From Typha latifolia (taxonomy: Eukaryota; Streptophyta; Magnoliopsida; Poales; Typhaceae), in NCBI GenBank assembly GCA_019914945.1, contig CM034105.1, positions 1,674,001 to 1,738,000 of the forward strand: 64,000 nucleotides of DNA, in the 5' to 3' direction. Below the pieces are notes generated by a model. The model was not told where the DNA came from, did not search any database, and saw nothing but the letters and a program-made list of their open reading frames with translations. Shown piece by piece: positions 12,086 to 28,343 of this stretch (positions are counted from its first letter, which is position 1; every line of letters begins with the position of its first letter). Made by a program: the position numbers and the translations under genes.

Positions 12086-13980
12086 TCTTGATGGTTTTGA
12101 GGCTCTGCCATGGCAGGCAGAGCAATGCTCTTCCTAAGCCGAGATTTCTATAGATGAATATCCCAAAGGCATCTGGTTTATCCTCTCATTTGGGGTCCAT
12201 TAATTAGATTTTTTGGTATATTTTTTAATAATGGTAGGATCTATAAATATAATCTTCTAAAAATCAAACAACTATTATAATATTATTACAATGGAAAAAA
12301 AAAAATGAAAAGATGCTTGATAGCTTCATAGTTTAAAAGTTTTAGATAAGATGAATTCTTGTTAATGGATAAAACTAGTAGAACTAATTATTAATGCATT
12401 TAATTAGATAATTAGGTAATTATTAAAAGTCATATTGTTTTAATTTTGTGATAACTAATGATTATGTATTTCTAAAGAGAATACACTTAATATGAATAAA
12501 AGTTGATGAGCTTTTTATGGAACTAGCACTCAAGATTTACATTTTATTGGCACTGTCTTTTGATATATAAACTTAGTGGTGTTGGATTTGTGAGTAAGAA
12601 ATTGGACTCCAGTTGTGCTCCAACAGAGCCTCCATAGCTAGTTTCAAATTTCGAGCTACACCAAAAAAATGGAGCCCAATTTTATTTTTTTTTAATTTTT
12701 TTTATAAATTCCAATTTTGCCCAATAAGTATTTCATTTAACGATTTTAATTTTATTTGTATTCTTTATTACATAATCTAATTAGTTAAATTGAGTATATA
12801 ATTAGTTTTACTAATTAGTTTTTAACAAAAATAGTACCGTCTCATCGAGACCTTTAAAATGGGTCTAATATTAAATTATTTTTGAGTAAATTTAATTTTT
12901 TTAATTTTTTATTATTATAAAATAAATATTTTTATTATTATTTAAAATCGATGTGTCCTAAAATATAATTACTTAAAATTATTTTTCAATATAAATACTA
13001 AATATTAAAATATATCAAACATGAAATACATCAAACCGGTGGCTATGGAGATGACTTAGCAAACTATTAAATATTTATTATTTTTATTATCAAATATTAA
13101 TTACTATTTATTTTGTGTAATATAATTTTATATTTTTAGTTAATGACGTGTAATGCTTATTTTGATATTTATTTCGTGTAATATATTTAATCCAAAGTTT
13201 AATAGGCTCAGTGATAGGGGTAAAAAAAAGTTTAAAAAGATATACTGATTTTCATTCAAACTGGAAGGTGAAATTTATTTGACAGAACAAAACTTTTATT
13301 AAACAAGGAATTTATTATGTTTTTGAACGAACCTAAGGTGCATATTGGTCAGCTTCTAACGAACCCGGTGCACTTTGTAAATGGTGAAAATCAAAGTTTT
13401 AAACGGCAAAGTAAATTCATTGCAAGTTCTTACGTGCTAATACAGATCATGGAAAAAAAAATGACCAGCTCTACACTGGTTATTTCTCATAAGAAATCTA
13501 AACAACACTTTCCATTCTTTACAAACTGCATGTAATTTTCAAATGCAATGAGGTGCTTCTCATAATGGCACTTGCACAATAAGCCTAAATTTTTAGGACA
13601 GGAATAATTCGAGAAGAGTTTATGCAAAACTACTAAGCTCTGTTGTTGAACTGCAGCAAACAATGTCAATTGTATTGTATGACAATTGCATACATAATAA
13701 TTTATTGTATGATCTACCAAAACTTCTCTCCCTACATAGAATAGCGAAATGTGCTCAACATCTTCTTACCCTAAACAGAGCATTGTCTAGAAAAGCTCAA
13801 AAGTGACAATCCAATCGGAGAACATAACTGAGCTAGTGTTCTTACAATGAGAAAAGATAAAATGCATTTTCAAAATCTTTGAGAGACGTATAACTTGGTT
13901 CTCAACTTCCAATCTTAGAAAAAAATTATAGATCAGACAACTTTGAACATGACGACAACTTTAACTTGTCCCAAGTTCAC
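12086..13980. other. AT-rich gene-free stretch
   Basis: This is extremely AT-rich with many A and T runs. A short segment near 12590-12690 (ctccagttgtgctccaac and gagctacaccaaaaaaatggagc) looks like a decayed small transposon, but I could not define its ends. The last part, near 13740-13980, is probably the 3' UTR of the eS8 gene, read leftward. Confidence 0.4.
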
Positions 13981-16947
<2,967 letters not shown>

Positions 16948-17040
16948 TGTGGCAGACAAGCGGCGGCGAGGCGGGTAGGTATTTCTCTTCTCTGTTGCTC
17001 TCCCTCGCGCGCTCCCCTCCTGAGAAAATACAAAACAAAA

Positions 17041-17049
17041 AAACCCTAA
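17041..17049 (+). promoter_or_regulatory. Telo-box upstream of RPS8
   Basis: AAACCCTAA lies about 95 bases upstream of the RPS8 start codon, which reads leftward from 16947. Telo-boxes are typical of plant ribosomal-protein promoters and 5' UTRs, where they support expression in dividing cells. Further AAACCCTA-like words occur nearby in intron 2. Confidence 0.55.
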
Positions 17050-17189
17050 TCCTAAATATTATAGTTAGGCCGACTAGGAGCCTTTGTATCGAGAGAAGGG
17101 TATTATATATCATCCGGTAATTATGAACCCTCCACGTCACCGTGCCCCAAGATCCGACCAAGTCCATTGATACTTAGGATGGATCTGGG

Positions 17190-17481
17190 CTAGGGCTGTC
17201 AAAAGTGGGCTCGGCTCGATTAGATACTTATCTACATATATATATATATATATATTAGATTATATGTTCACATAGATTATTAGAATTTTTATATTAATTA
17301 TTTATTTGTATCACTGTATATTTGTATGAGCTAATTTTACCTTATAGCATTTATATTTTTTAAATATTTGGCTTTTCAGATTTTTTTATTATTAATATCG
17401 GCCTTCAATCCGTTAAACTTAAATAAGCGCATCAAGCTATGAGTCCGACCCACTCAAGCTCGGTTTTGTTTACACTCCCTA
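17190..17481. mobile_element. Small hAT-like non-autonomous element
   Basis: The ends are ctagggctgtcaaaagtggg and, inverted from the right, tagggagtgtaaacaaaacc. This is the same TAGGG-TGT-AAA terminal type as the larger element at 18237-18896. Flanking 8-mers GATCTGGG and GATCTAGC agree at six of eight positions, suggesting an eroded 8-bp target duplication. The interior is AT-rich with a (TA)n run and has no coding capacity. Confidence 0.5.
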
Positions 17482-17536
17482 GATCTAGCCCATGGGGATA
17501 GCCAAGAAGAGCTCCATCTATAAAAAAAAAATTTGA

Positions 17537-17915
17537 GGGTTTTCTTTTGCGTGTGAACTTTCAAAAAAAATTTAGTGACTTATATGGCACCCTCTAAAAC
17601 TGACATTTCGTATAACCTTTTATATGTTAATATGTATAAATAACCTCGTAGTTGCATTTTAAGTTAAGTCTTATATGATTTAATTAAATATGACAAAATT
17701 ATCCTTAACTAAGTGAAATACTTAAAATTTAGAATAAAGATATTTTTATCTTTTTTAATTAAAACTTTAAGAAATATTCACACAAAAAGAAAGAATTTTA
17801 AAGATTATATATAAAAAAAATGGTGTGTTTTCAAAAGTATAAATACAAATATCAATTCTAGAAGAGCATACAAATAAATAAGAGATTCTTAAAGATATAT
17901 ATGCGAAAAAATATC
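17537..17915. mobile_element. MITE with long imperfect inverted repeats
   Basis: The left arm, about 17537-17625 (gggttttcttttgcgtgtga), and the inverted right arm, about 17830-17915 (gatattttttcgcatatata), can be aligned over roughly 85 bases. Examples are acttatatggcaccctctaa against atttatttgtatgctcttct. The GGGTTTT..TTTGCGTGTGAAC type of end with a long arm is seen in Mutator-like plant MITEs. The interior of about 200 bases is AT-rich and non-coding. Confidence 0.5.
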
Positions 17916-18236
17916 TTACTTTTTTTTTAGTTGTTTATTAGTTTGAAATTTCCCTATTATTTGGATAAATTTATCTTTGTGAAAATTATTTATTACAGCT
18001 CGAACTACTGTGTTATAACTACTTTAGGCTATGTTCACTACTAGAACTTATTGAATTAGAGTATGGCACATATTTCCTTTTCTTCACTTTGTGAACTTGA
18101 GTAAATAACGAATGATCATATTTCTATTTTGGTCAGCTGGTTAGGAGTTTATGAAATTTTGTGATTGTTTTAGCGAAAGTTCCTAGCTAGAATTTATGGG
18201 AAAGCGAATTGTTGAACCAAATTGTGGTAATAAGGT

Positions 18237-18896
18237 TAGGGGTGTCAAGTTTGTCGAGTAGCTCGGGCTTGGTTCGAGCTCCAGTCGAGAGAGGCTCGAA
18301 ATCAATATCGAGCTGAGCCTGAGCTGAAGCTGGCTTGCTCAGGCTCGGCTCGATCGGCTCAGTATAAAACTAAATTAGAAAATCCTAATCCCTAAATCTA
18401 AGTCCCATATCTCCTCCTCGCCTCCTACCCCAAATCTAATTTCCCCATTCTCGTCCCCTCGAACTGCCGCCGTCTCTTTCTCTTCCTCCTTCGGCACTCG
18501 ATAGTTTCAAACTTCTGCAGTCGACACTCGTGCTAGTCATCTCCTTGAGCTGCCGCGGTGCCGCCTCGTCAAGTTGCCACAGACCCGCGGCAGTCATCTC
18601 CTCTAAGCTCCGCCTCACCTTCCTTCTCCAAGCCGCCGCCGCAGCGTCGTCCTCCTCCCACGGCAGTCGTCTCCTCTAAGCTCCGCCTCACCTTCCTTCT
18701 CTAAGCTCGGCTTGGGTTCAAATTGGCTCGGTCCAGCACGACTTGAATGAGGCTTGATAATAGGCTTATTACAAGCTCAGGCTCGGCTCGAGCTGAGGCA
18801 AGTCGAGCCTGAGCCTAATAAAGAAGCTTGAAATTAATTTTGAGCCGAGCTTGAGCAACAGCCAGCTCGCTCAGGCTTAGCTCGTTTACACGCCTA
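18237..18896. mobile_element. hAT-like non-autonomous element with GC-rich core
   Basis: The left end taggggtgtcaagtttgtcg and inverted right end taggcgtgtaaacgagctaa form a short TIR. Sub-terminal regions are rich in GAGCTCGAGCC-type words in both orientations. Flanking 8-mers AATAAGGT and AATAGGGC match at six of eight bases, consistent with an aged hAT target duplication. The core contains a direct repeat: a segment with ctcctctaagctccgcctca occurs at 18589-18633 and again, 73 bases on, at 18662-18706. No transposase is encoded. Confidence 0.6.
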
Positions 18897-18904
18897 AATA
18901 GGGC

Positions 18905-19428
18905 CAAAATAATCCCAAATTTCTCAAACTGTTGCATCACATAGTTGTCTTCCTGAAATCAAGAAAGAAATTTGTCCTGAGAACTCCATATAAAAGAGTT
19001 AAAAAAATTGCCCTATTTCGGATTTTCCTATCTATGATCTTCTTAATCTTCTTCTCAATTGTTTCGTTGGCACATGCAAATCGTACACTATGTTAGTAAT
19101 GAGTCCAAAACGTCACTAGATTAACGTTGAAAAGTTGCATAAGCAAGTTCCAGCTCATGGAAAGGACGGCATTTGATGTGTGGAAATTGTTAATGAAACA
19201 AATATATGAGATGATAAAAGCATCAAGATAGGACATATTATGGAAGATTAAGTGCTTGATCTTTTTACTCAAAAAGAGACGTTGAGTCTTCAGGAAAGCC
19301 CCTGCATTGCTACAAAAGACTGTTGCAAGACATGTTTTGATCTATCACTGGCATAACATACTGAGTTTTCGAAAGTGCAAAGCACATGACAAAGACCTTA
19401 TCAAAAATTCCAAAATAAGACACTCCTT
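18905..19428. other. Intergenic, 3' flank of the SGNH esterase gene
   Basis: This lies downstream of the leftward esterase gene and probably includes its 3' UTR. I saw no other coding or RNA feature in it. Confidence 0.4.
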
Positions 19429-22360
19429 TCAGTTGCTGAAAGATTTCAAGGGATCATTACGGTCAAGGTCAGAGAAGAGGGGTAGATCAGCAGGCAGGGT
19501 CTTGAGGCTCAAGCCTACATCTTCCAGAGTCTTCACCACCTCCTCATACAGAATTTTATTCCCAGAGGCAGTGAAGTGTAGACCATCCCTGCAACCATTG
19601 TAATTAGAGTGTATAAATTCTCGGATTATCTCCGATAAAATGAAATGATGATCTGTTCAGTGTTAAAAGGACAGAATGCAATGAGCTGAGTGCTGGACTA
19701 GCATTATTATAGTAATTGAAAAAGTTCAATTGAAGTGACTTAAGGAACAATCAAACTGGTAATTACGTAATCAATGGGCAGTGCCCTATTCTAGTTTAGC
19801 AACAGCACGTTCCCATGAAAAAGAGACTAAAGCAACTCTATGTTGATCAGGAGGAGATGTTTGGTTGACATGTAATTTCCCTTCACTTGCTTCACTTATT
19901 CTTTGCCTGAGGTACTGTTTTTTCTCAGATCTTGTGGTTTGGGAAAGTTTCATCCTTCTCTTTTATTAGAATTACATTTTCTACTAATTCTCATAGCTAC
20001 ACTATCAAGAACAAAGTCTAGATGCCAAATGATTAGAAAATTGTTATAGCTGATCAAAGCAAGAATTTACTCTCAAGGCCGAAAGTTTGGTAGTAGGCTA
20101 GTAGCGTGGCACATGTCATAATAGGAACACACAGTCACAGACACACTGGACAAGATTTGGTGCAGAGAGAGCCTTTAAAAGTTGGCATGCAAAGCTATAG
20201 CATAGGTCAGTACATACCATTATGGTGGCAACCACTAAATCACAACACATTAACTCGTTATCTTTAAGTGCAAAGTAACTCTGTGGACCACAAAATTCCG
20301 CTCCATCTAGCAGACATTAATCAGATGAAGAATTCAAATGTAACGACATAGAAATCAGGCATACCTTAATAAGGATTTCTCCCAATCAGGAAACTGCTGC
20401 ATCTTTGACCAGACATCAATAACTGGAATGCCAGATTCATTAGCGACAGCTATGCACGCCTTAGCAAAAACACCAGCAGACTCATTAGTCCTTTCCGGAA
20501 GAGAGCCATCGCCATATGGATCCCTGCAAAAGAGTTGAAGAAGTAAAATTCTTCAAACACCTTATATTCATAAAAAAGATATCAACAAGGAAGATGTTTC
20601 CGTTCCCTGGGGAGGATGTGATCCACATGTACAACCTCCCTCTTCATGTTTACTTTTCATGGAAGGTGTTTCAGTGAAACAATTACAAGTTCTCTTAATA
20701 GCCCGACTTTGTAGTCGTTCATTACTTTTGGTTAATGATGTTCCTAATGCCATTTGGGTGGACCGATGGACATTTTAAAACAGAAGACAAGTGTCCATAA
20801 GGTTTCCATGTTGGAGCAGTCCTACGGAATAAAGTGCTGAATCGACTTTAAAAAATTATTAAACCAAGTTAATAAGCAAGTATAAGATGGTGGCTACCTT
20901 TTTCCCTACATCAGCTTGCTTCCACTAAGAACCCTGCTATGAGCTTATTGAAGCAGAAGACCATGAAAAGAAGAGAAGATTCTTATTCTCCAGTGCCATC
21001 AGTATTTTGCTATTGAACCAAGCTTATAATTGAAAATAGAAGACGGAAATCATATCTCACTATAAACAGCAGATTAAATTGGATATCATCCAATTCACTC
21101 CAAACAACAATAATTATTTTGACTGAGATCGACCGAATCTTTTTGTTACTACACTCAACCGGATTTAAGCCCAATTGCACATGCTAATATCGAGACAAAT
21201 TGTGGATTGGCAACTTTTAGTGCAAAGGCTAATTGGGTTATTCTTTGTTATTGCCTATAGCAATTAATAAAGTCTTACAACATCAAATGGTCCTAGGAAA
21301 GCCAGTCTAGTGTTTGACTGGAACAATAACCAGCAATAAAAACCAGGACAAAAGAATCAGAAGTAGCTCCTCCCTGAACACAGAAGTACTGAAATTACTT
21401 ACTGATCCTAATACCCAGCAGTAATGGAGCTACCACAGCGTCAGTGGTCTAATACCTACACGAATCTCAATGGCTGACAAGATTGCTAGCATAAAGACAT
21501 CGCTGTCCAGCGAAAAGGGTAGTCTGGTACTTCTAGATTCCCCATCACTAGATTCTTCCAAACGAATGGGATTAGATTCTGTACATGGTGGACCAGCCGA
21601 AACGACCCATCTAAACCTTTATTCCAGAAAGTACATCGCTTTCTCTTGTTAAAATTCTCTCCAGTGCGTCAATTTCACTGGACAGATCCAGAGCCGTTTC
21701 GATCCTGGAGCTGTCCAGTGAACCAAGGAACTGGAGAGGATAAAATCTCGAAGGAATAAACTAGTATAGAATTTTACCTCAGCCTTCCATCTTCGTCAAT
21801 TGGTGGAGGCGTTATTAGTATAACCACGGTTGAGGGCCACCGCTTCTGAGAGAGCCAAACCACAACAAGGAAACAATAAAAGGAGGCTATGTATGCAACA
21901 TACTACTTCTGAAAGAGCGACGTCGGAATACCTTGAGAAAGGAGCAAATGTCTCGAAGATTCTGCTGGTACTCCTCGATTGGCACGTGCTGGAATCCGCT
22001 GCAGCGATCGGGAAGCGAGGCGTCGTTGGCTCCGAAGAATACAGTCACCGCCGCCGGTGGATTCTCGTCTTCGACGATGCCAGCCACGACTTTCTCCATC
22101 ACCTTCAACACCCACCTGGTATTATAACCGCTGTAGCCGCGGAGAACCACATCCGCCTGATTCAAAAGCAAAGCGCACCGAGATCTGAACACCGAAAGAA
22201 AACCAAATAGAAGAGAAATAAAAACTCAAACATGAATCGGATCGGAGACATTAGAGCTCACCGTGCGAGAGAAATGGTGGGCGAGAGCGGCGCCCCATCC
22301 TCCTTCCCCAAAAGACTCCTCCGTGATGGAGTCGCCGAACAGAACTAGCTTTGGCCTCAT
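19429..22360 (-). CDS. Small GDSL/SGNH esterase, At5g45920 / isoamyl-acetate esterase type
   Basis: Five minus-strand exons: 22262-22360, 21932-22156, 21778-21845, 20365-20523 and 19429-19588 (TGA). They encode 236 residues, close to the usual length of about 240. The SGNH blocks are visible: block I FGDSITE (residues 8-14, nucleophile Ser11), block II GYSGYNTRW, block III FFGANDA with the oxyanion Asn, and block V DGLHFTASGN supplying the Asp/His pair. There is no signal peptide, so a cytosolic enzyme is likely, unlike the secreted GDSL proteins at 39931-64000. Family members hydrolyse short-chain esters such as acetates. The real substrate is unknown. Its start codon faces the bromodomain gene across 1.5 kb. 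Confidence 0.92.
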
Positions 22361-22369
22361 CTCCTGTGA

Positions 22370-22400
<31 letters not shown>

Positions 22401-23858
22401 TGAGATTTATTTGATGCGTTTGATCCCTCTTAAGCTTTTGCAAAAGTACCCCCCACACGCTTGGACTAGGGATTTGCTTGCTACTTCTTTTTTGTCGCCT
22501 TTTACCAAAACTACCCCTCAACCGGACTGGTACAATGAGTTGGTTCCTCCCATGCGCCCCGTTCCACTTACCAATGGAGCCCATTTAATCATTAGGCGGA
22601 TTTTACGTAAACCACCCTATAACAAGTAGATTTACGTTTCGGGTGTTACGTAGAAATAAATATCCGTAACCGGTGAGGAAGAGAGAGAGAGGGGCCTAGG
22701 AATTACTTTTTGAGGGGTTATGATTGCGCCTGCGGATGTCAGGATTACTTTTATAAGGGGGCTAGTGGTGGACATCAAACGAAGCGGACTACTGTCTACT
22801 GTTCGTCGTCACCGGTAACGTTTCCCAGTTGTCCTTATGCTACATCCGTTTGTCTTGTTATCCATTGAGATACGGACAACTCGGGGTGAGTAGAGGAGGG
22901 GGAACCTGGTCACGTGAGTGGCCCAGGAGAAAGGATTATGGAGGTACGTGTCGAACTGGAAGTGGAGGGATGTGGTGTTGGGTAATTGGAAGGAGGGAGG
23001 GACACGTCGGCAGTAGATTCGATGACCGAGAGGAGCAGCGGTTGAGGACAGTGGAATGCTTTGCATTGGGGTTCGGATGGATTGGGTTAGGCGTCCGGCT
23101 TTATGCAGGACTCGTACGGACTCACGTGGCCGCAGACGGATAGGAGCGTCCGACTATAATTTCTAGGGGCGGCGATCGTTGTCTTCAAGAGGATTTATGC
23201 AACGAGCCCACAAGCTCCAAAAGGTTGCAAGGCCGGGCCCAAAAAGGATACAAAGCCGTGTTAGTCTGGCCTTTAAATTTATGGGCCAGGCCGTTCCAGG
23301 CTTTTTCAAACCACTAATTCAACTATTAGAATCAAGAAATGTTTAGTTCCATAATCCATTAGACTTTGCTTTGATCGGATTCGACCCGTTAATAGATCCG
23401 ACTTAACTCCGATTTATTTCCACCCGGTGTCCAGTTCCGTGAGCGGTACGTTGGATCTCGGATTCTAATCCCCAGTCCAATTCAAAAAAACCGAAATGAG
23501 CAACTTGATCGCCATTCTTTCGTGCAACGGCTAGGATTGCACGTGTGCCGCACCGTATTCCGGATCCTATCTATCCTATTCCTCGCCCGTGTAGTGACGA
23601 CACCGGGAGGCGAAACGAAGCCACCGACTGATTCGTCTCATCGGAGGTGCAAAACGATAACCCTTTGCACGAAAACCCTTCGCTCTCTTCCTCTCCTCCC
23701 TTTTCCATCCCTCCCACACTTTTTGACCACCACACCGCATGACCAACCAATTGATTCCTTCCATCTCTAGGGTTTCCACCAAAACCCTAAACTCCTTTTC
23801 CCCCAAATTGCACTTTTCTAGGGTTTGTTAACATCTTCTCCTTCGATCTCTTACATGC
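22361..23858. promoter_or_regulatory. Divergent intergenic promoter region
   Basis: About 1.5 kb separates two outward-reading genes, so it must hold both promoters. Visible items are a (GA)n tract at 22371-22392 in the 5' UTR of the esterase, a second GA run near 22680, and telo-box motifs near the bromodomain gene (AAACCCTAA at 23782-23790 and inverted ctagggttt copies at 23768 and 23819). No third gene was recognised. Confidence 0.5.
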
Positions 23859-25942
23859 ATGGCGTCGGGGCCTCCTCTCGGGGGCGGCACCGGCGGCGAA
23901 GGCTCAAAGCACCGGTGGGCGGAGAGCAAGGTCTACACTCGCAAATCTTTCAACAAGACACCTAAGATTTCTCAAAATCCATCCCAGCCCCCGCAGTCTT
24001 CCGCCCAGAACCCCGCAGATGATGTGAATTCGTCGCAGCCCACTCTCCCGCCTCAGCCTGCTGTCCCGTTAGCAACCGCCGCCGCCTCTGACGACGATTC
24101 CTCGAGCCTCAACCGCCCTCCTGCCGTCAGCGGCGTCGCCGGAGGTAACGTTATCCTCCCCAACGGCAGCTCCCGGAGCGTCACCATTAGTCTGGCGTCG
24201 CGCTCCCGGCAGGAGGTGCGCGACCTCCGTCGCAAGCTCACTGCCGAGCTCGAGCAGGTTCGCGCGTTATGGAAAAAGCTCGAGGCCCGAGAACTCCAGA
24301 TGGCGTCAGCAGCCGCCGCCTCCGCTGCTCCGGCTGCTGGATACACCCACTCCCAGCTCTCGGCCACCGATCCGAAGACTCCCGTCCCTTCCGCCGCTAC
24401 CCCCGCTGCTGCTCCCTTCCGTAGACAGCTCAGCGTCTCCGTCGCCGGCGTCGAGAGCAACCCAACGGAGTCGGTAGAGAAGGAGAAGCGCACCCCGAAG
24501 GCCAACCAGTACTATCGGAACTCGGATTTCGTCCTTGGGAAGGAGAAGTTCCCACCGCTGGAGTCCCACGGAAGCAAGAAGTCCAAAGCCAACGGCGGTA
24601 AGAAGGAGGCGGAGTATGGTTCAGAGAAGAAGGCTAACACACAGGCCTTCAAGAGCTGTGCTTCGCTGTTGTCGAAGTTGATGAAACATAAGCATGGGTG
24701 GGTGTTTAACACCCCCGTCGACGTGAAAGCGCTTGGTCTGCATGATTATCACATCATTATCAAGAACCCGATGGACCTCGGTACAGTGAAGGCCCGGCTT
24801 AGCAAGAATTGGTACAAGTCGCCAAGGGAGTTTGCGGAGGATGTTAGACTCACTTTTCGCAATGCCATGACTTACAATCCTAAAGGGCAAGATGTTCACA
24901 TAATGGCTGAGCAGCTTTCTCAGATATTTGAGGAGCGGTGGCCAGCTATAGAGGCAGAGCTGGCCTACCTTTCCCATCCTTCCACTACCAAGAAGGTGCC
25001 ACCACCGACAGATATGAGGACCCTTGAGAGGTCAGATTCTACAGTGCACCCCGTGGTGGCGGATTCAAAGCCGAAACAAGTGAGTTATATTCCACACATT
25101 GGCCGGCCACCGGCATTGAAGAAACCAAAGGCGAAGGATCCACATAAGAGGGATATGACATTTGAGGAGAAGCAGAGGTTGAGCAATAACCTCCAGAACC
25201 TACCTCCAGAGAAGCTTGACAATATTGTGCAGATTATCAAGAGGAGAAACTTGTCTCTCAGCCAGCATGATGATGAAATTGAAGTGGATATAGATAGTGT
25301 TGATGTGGAGACTCTTTGGGAGCTTGATAGATTTGTGACCAATTACAAGAAAAGCCTGAGCAAGAACAAGAGGAAGGCTGAGCTTGCCATTTTAGCAAGG
25401 CGAGAGGCTGAAGAAAATGCTCGACAGGTGGTGCACGAGAGGGTATCTACTGTCATATCTTGACTCTCTTATTTAACATATGAGTATTTTATTGTTGGGG
25501 CATTCTACTAATTTTTTTTTTCTTTTTTGCTATAGATTCCGGAGCCTGTTGTTGCAGAAAAGCCCAAAGAAAGTATGACCTGTAACTATTTTGTGCGTCT
25601 ACTTGTGCATGTTAATTAAAATTTTAATCTCATATCATTTAAATTGGAAATCGGTGTAGTAGCAGATGAGAAGTATGTTGCGACTTCATCACCAGCTCAA
25701 GGAGAGAGGCGAGAAAATGCTAGTAGATCAAGTAGTTCAAGCAGCTCTAGTAGTGACTCCGGTTCCTCCTCTAGCGGTAAGATTTTCCTTCTTTTGAATG
25801 ATCTGCAAGGCTTTAATAAATTTCAGACTTTGATAAGGGGTTACATGGAGCTCCTAATTTATTTGAGAAGCATTACACAGATTCTGATAGTGATAGTTCG
25901 TCTGCTTATGGATCGGATGCTGCACATTCACCTAGAACATGA
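23859..25942 (+). CDS. Bromodomain-NET transcription factor, GTE (BET) family
   Basis: Exons 23859-25442, 25536-25572, 25660-25776 and 25881-25942 (TGA) encode 599 residues. After a Pro/Ser/Ala-rich N-terminus there is a coiled-coil segment (about 117-150, QEVRDLRRKLTAELEQVRAL), a bromodomain (about 264-360, with WVFNTPVD, NPMDLGTVKARL and the acetyl-lysine-binding Asn in AMTYN), a NET domain (about 432-502, MTFEEKQRLSNNLQNLPPEK) and a Ser/Asp-rich tail ending SPRT. This is the plant GTE layout (GTE2/GTE7-like): nuclear readers of acetylated histones that regulate transcription. The first exon carries nearly all domains and its 5' half is very GC-rich. The third exon start could be 25660 or 25663, with the same frame either way. 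Confidence 0.93.
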
Positions 25943-28343
25943 ACAACTGCATTACAGGTAGGTTTCCACATTAAGTGCAATCATTGTGAATTGCTTATGT
26001 TTAGTTGTTTACGTTCCTCTACTTCTGGTGTAATAACTAATTCTAGTCATTTTGGACAGTTGCTACTTTTTTATTGCTTCAATTTTTTTCAGAAAAAGAA
26101 TTTGTTCTTATCAATTTTCACAAATATATCATGTTACTTTTTGAGCTCCTCTTAGTGGAGCATATAATTAATATCTGTGATTACATAGTTAGTTCTTGCC
26201 ATTCTTTGTAGCACATAGCCACATACATTGTGGACTCACTTTTACAAGATATGCTTAGTCTCCATCCTCTTTACTTTGCTGCAATTTAGTTATAAGTGAT
26301 GAGCTGTTCAGAAAGGAATGGTATCTGTGGCCATTATTATCTTTAATACTAGTCGATGCCTTGATGGCTGATATTATTATAGTACTAACAGAGTTTTTCG
26401 CGCTGAATGAGATATTGGACATAATTTCTTTTTCATTGTGGATTAAATGATTTGTTTTGTATATTTTGGTGTCTGTGTGGCCTATGCACCTGCTGCCACA
26501 TAAGCATCTGCAGTCTTTTGGCTCTTTTCGTCACTTCCTCATAGGACCAAGACATGCCAAACTGAAAAGTGGTTCGTGTGCTTTTATCATCATTATCAAC
26601 TAAAATCCTTCTCTATTTAACATTGGCCTAAATGCATGACTTATATTCATTTTTGAGATTGTGTATTTATTTTAGACTTCCTACATATTTTTGTTTGCAA
26701 TTGAAAATTCAAATTTTATAAATCTGGAATGCCTATATTATTGTATATTTACGAATAATGTTGCATATGACTTATCTATGCCCTTGATCTCCCTTATTGC
26801 TCTCATGTAGTATTCTTAGGAACACGGAAATGTAATGAAATAAGATGATTGATATATGATTAAAGATCATGAAAACAAGTCTATGTAAAGGGAATTATTG
26901 TATGGAAACCTATGAAAAGAATTCTTAAATGTGGTATATGCAGTCTCTTGGTTTTGCTCATACCACAACCGTCTTATTAGCCTTGCTAAAGAAAAGGAAA
27001 TAAAGTAAATGGTTAAATATTTTTCAAAAGAAGTCTTTTTTGAGTGGAAAACGTAGTCAAAGTTGACAGAAAGAAAATTCCCCATAAGAAGATCAAGTGG
27101 TTGATAAATTGTTAAATTTATGAAGCAAGTCTTTTTAACTACATATGTAAAAGGTATCCATGGAAGGAAGGCCATCCTGAAAGAGCACTAGAAATATAAT
27201 GTATCAAGTACATTTTCCAGTTAGTCTTGTTAGGCTACTGTCCCCTTTTATATCTCCTAGGGTCCTACAAAATGTGAACAGCTTTCTGTGCCCTTAGTTG
27301 ATTTTTTGTCCTAGAACCAATCTGATGTGTTATAATGATTTGAGAGAGTGAAATATGATGGCTTGAATGCACTTGAGAAGAGTGAAGTGTGATGGGGTAT
27401 ACGTACATTATGAAGAATTCTTATTTGCTGTTCAAGAGAGACCCCATAAAGTTTTCCTTACTTGATATGCTCTACCAGAAGCTTGATTCCAAATTTGACA
27501 ATCTTCCTCCACTGTTGACCGTTTGACTAAGCCTAGGCTATTATTTTGGAATTTGGAAGGTCTAGTATTGGCAACTTGCAACTGCAGTCTCACCTTCCTC
27601 AAAAGTCCTTGCATATTGAAAATTGGTTGTTGCAATCTCATCTGTAACTTGGAAGCATGATCAAAAGGATTACATGAATCTGCACAACTATTATACAGGG
27701 CTATATTATTATTCCCAATTAACAAGTTTGTAATTATCAAGCATAGATGCACAATAAAATTGATAGTGAGACTAGAAGTGCGAATGAGTTTCATAAGTTG
27801 ATCAACACTTTTTTGTTGATTACTCAACAACAAACTTAGGCTACCATGTTCAGGATGTGAAATGCGGTAATAGTTCGAGATGTGCTGTACTCTTGATACG
27901 CACTTTTGCATCAACCAAATGGCCATTTTGTGGAGTTATATCTCACTGAGTTGTTTTTCTACTATGAGAGACAGCTGCTTAGTATGGGTACCTTTCATTT
28001 TCTGTAATTTGAAAAAAAATATTCTAAGTAAAAATGTAATCTGACTTAGACATGTCTCTGTGTCCAACTGAGACTCATACAAATATGGGAATCTTTTTGC
28101 ATGCTTTAGATTTTTTAATTTTAGTTGGTGGTTTAGTTGTAAAATAAAAAGTCACCAGGGATTAGAATGAGACCTTCTGACAATTTGTCAGATGAAGATA
28201 CTTATGCTCTTCTACTGCAGATTATGAAGCAGTGATGCAGTGCATTGCTTTTTTCCACCTGATATAGTTGTTATTGGATCAAATCTTAAGGTATAAATGC
28301 AAAGAGCTTGTAGATCAATAAAGTGCATTTATTGGCTTTGACA

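Noticed and set aside
24053..24505. 150-codon antisense frame inside the GTE gene
   Set aside because: A shadow of the GC-rich first exon. The sense frame carries the real coiled-coil and bromodomain.
27432..27926. 164-codon open frame on the minus strand
   Set aside because: No recognisable domain, no promoter or splice context, and AT-rich composition like the surrounding non-coding DNA. Chance or a decayed element is likelier.
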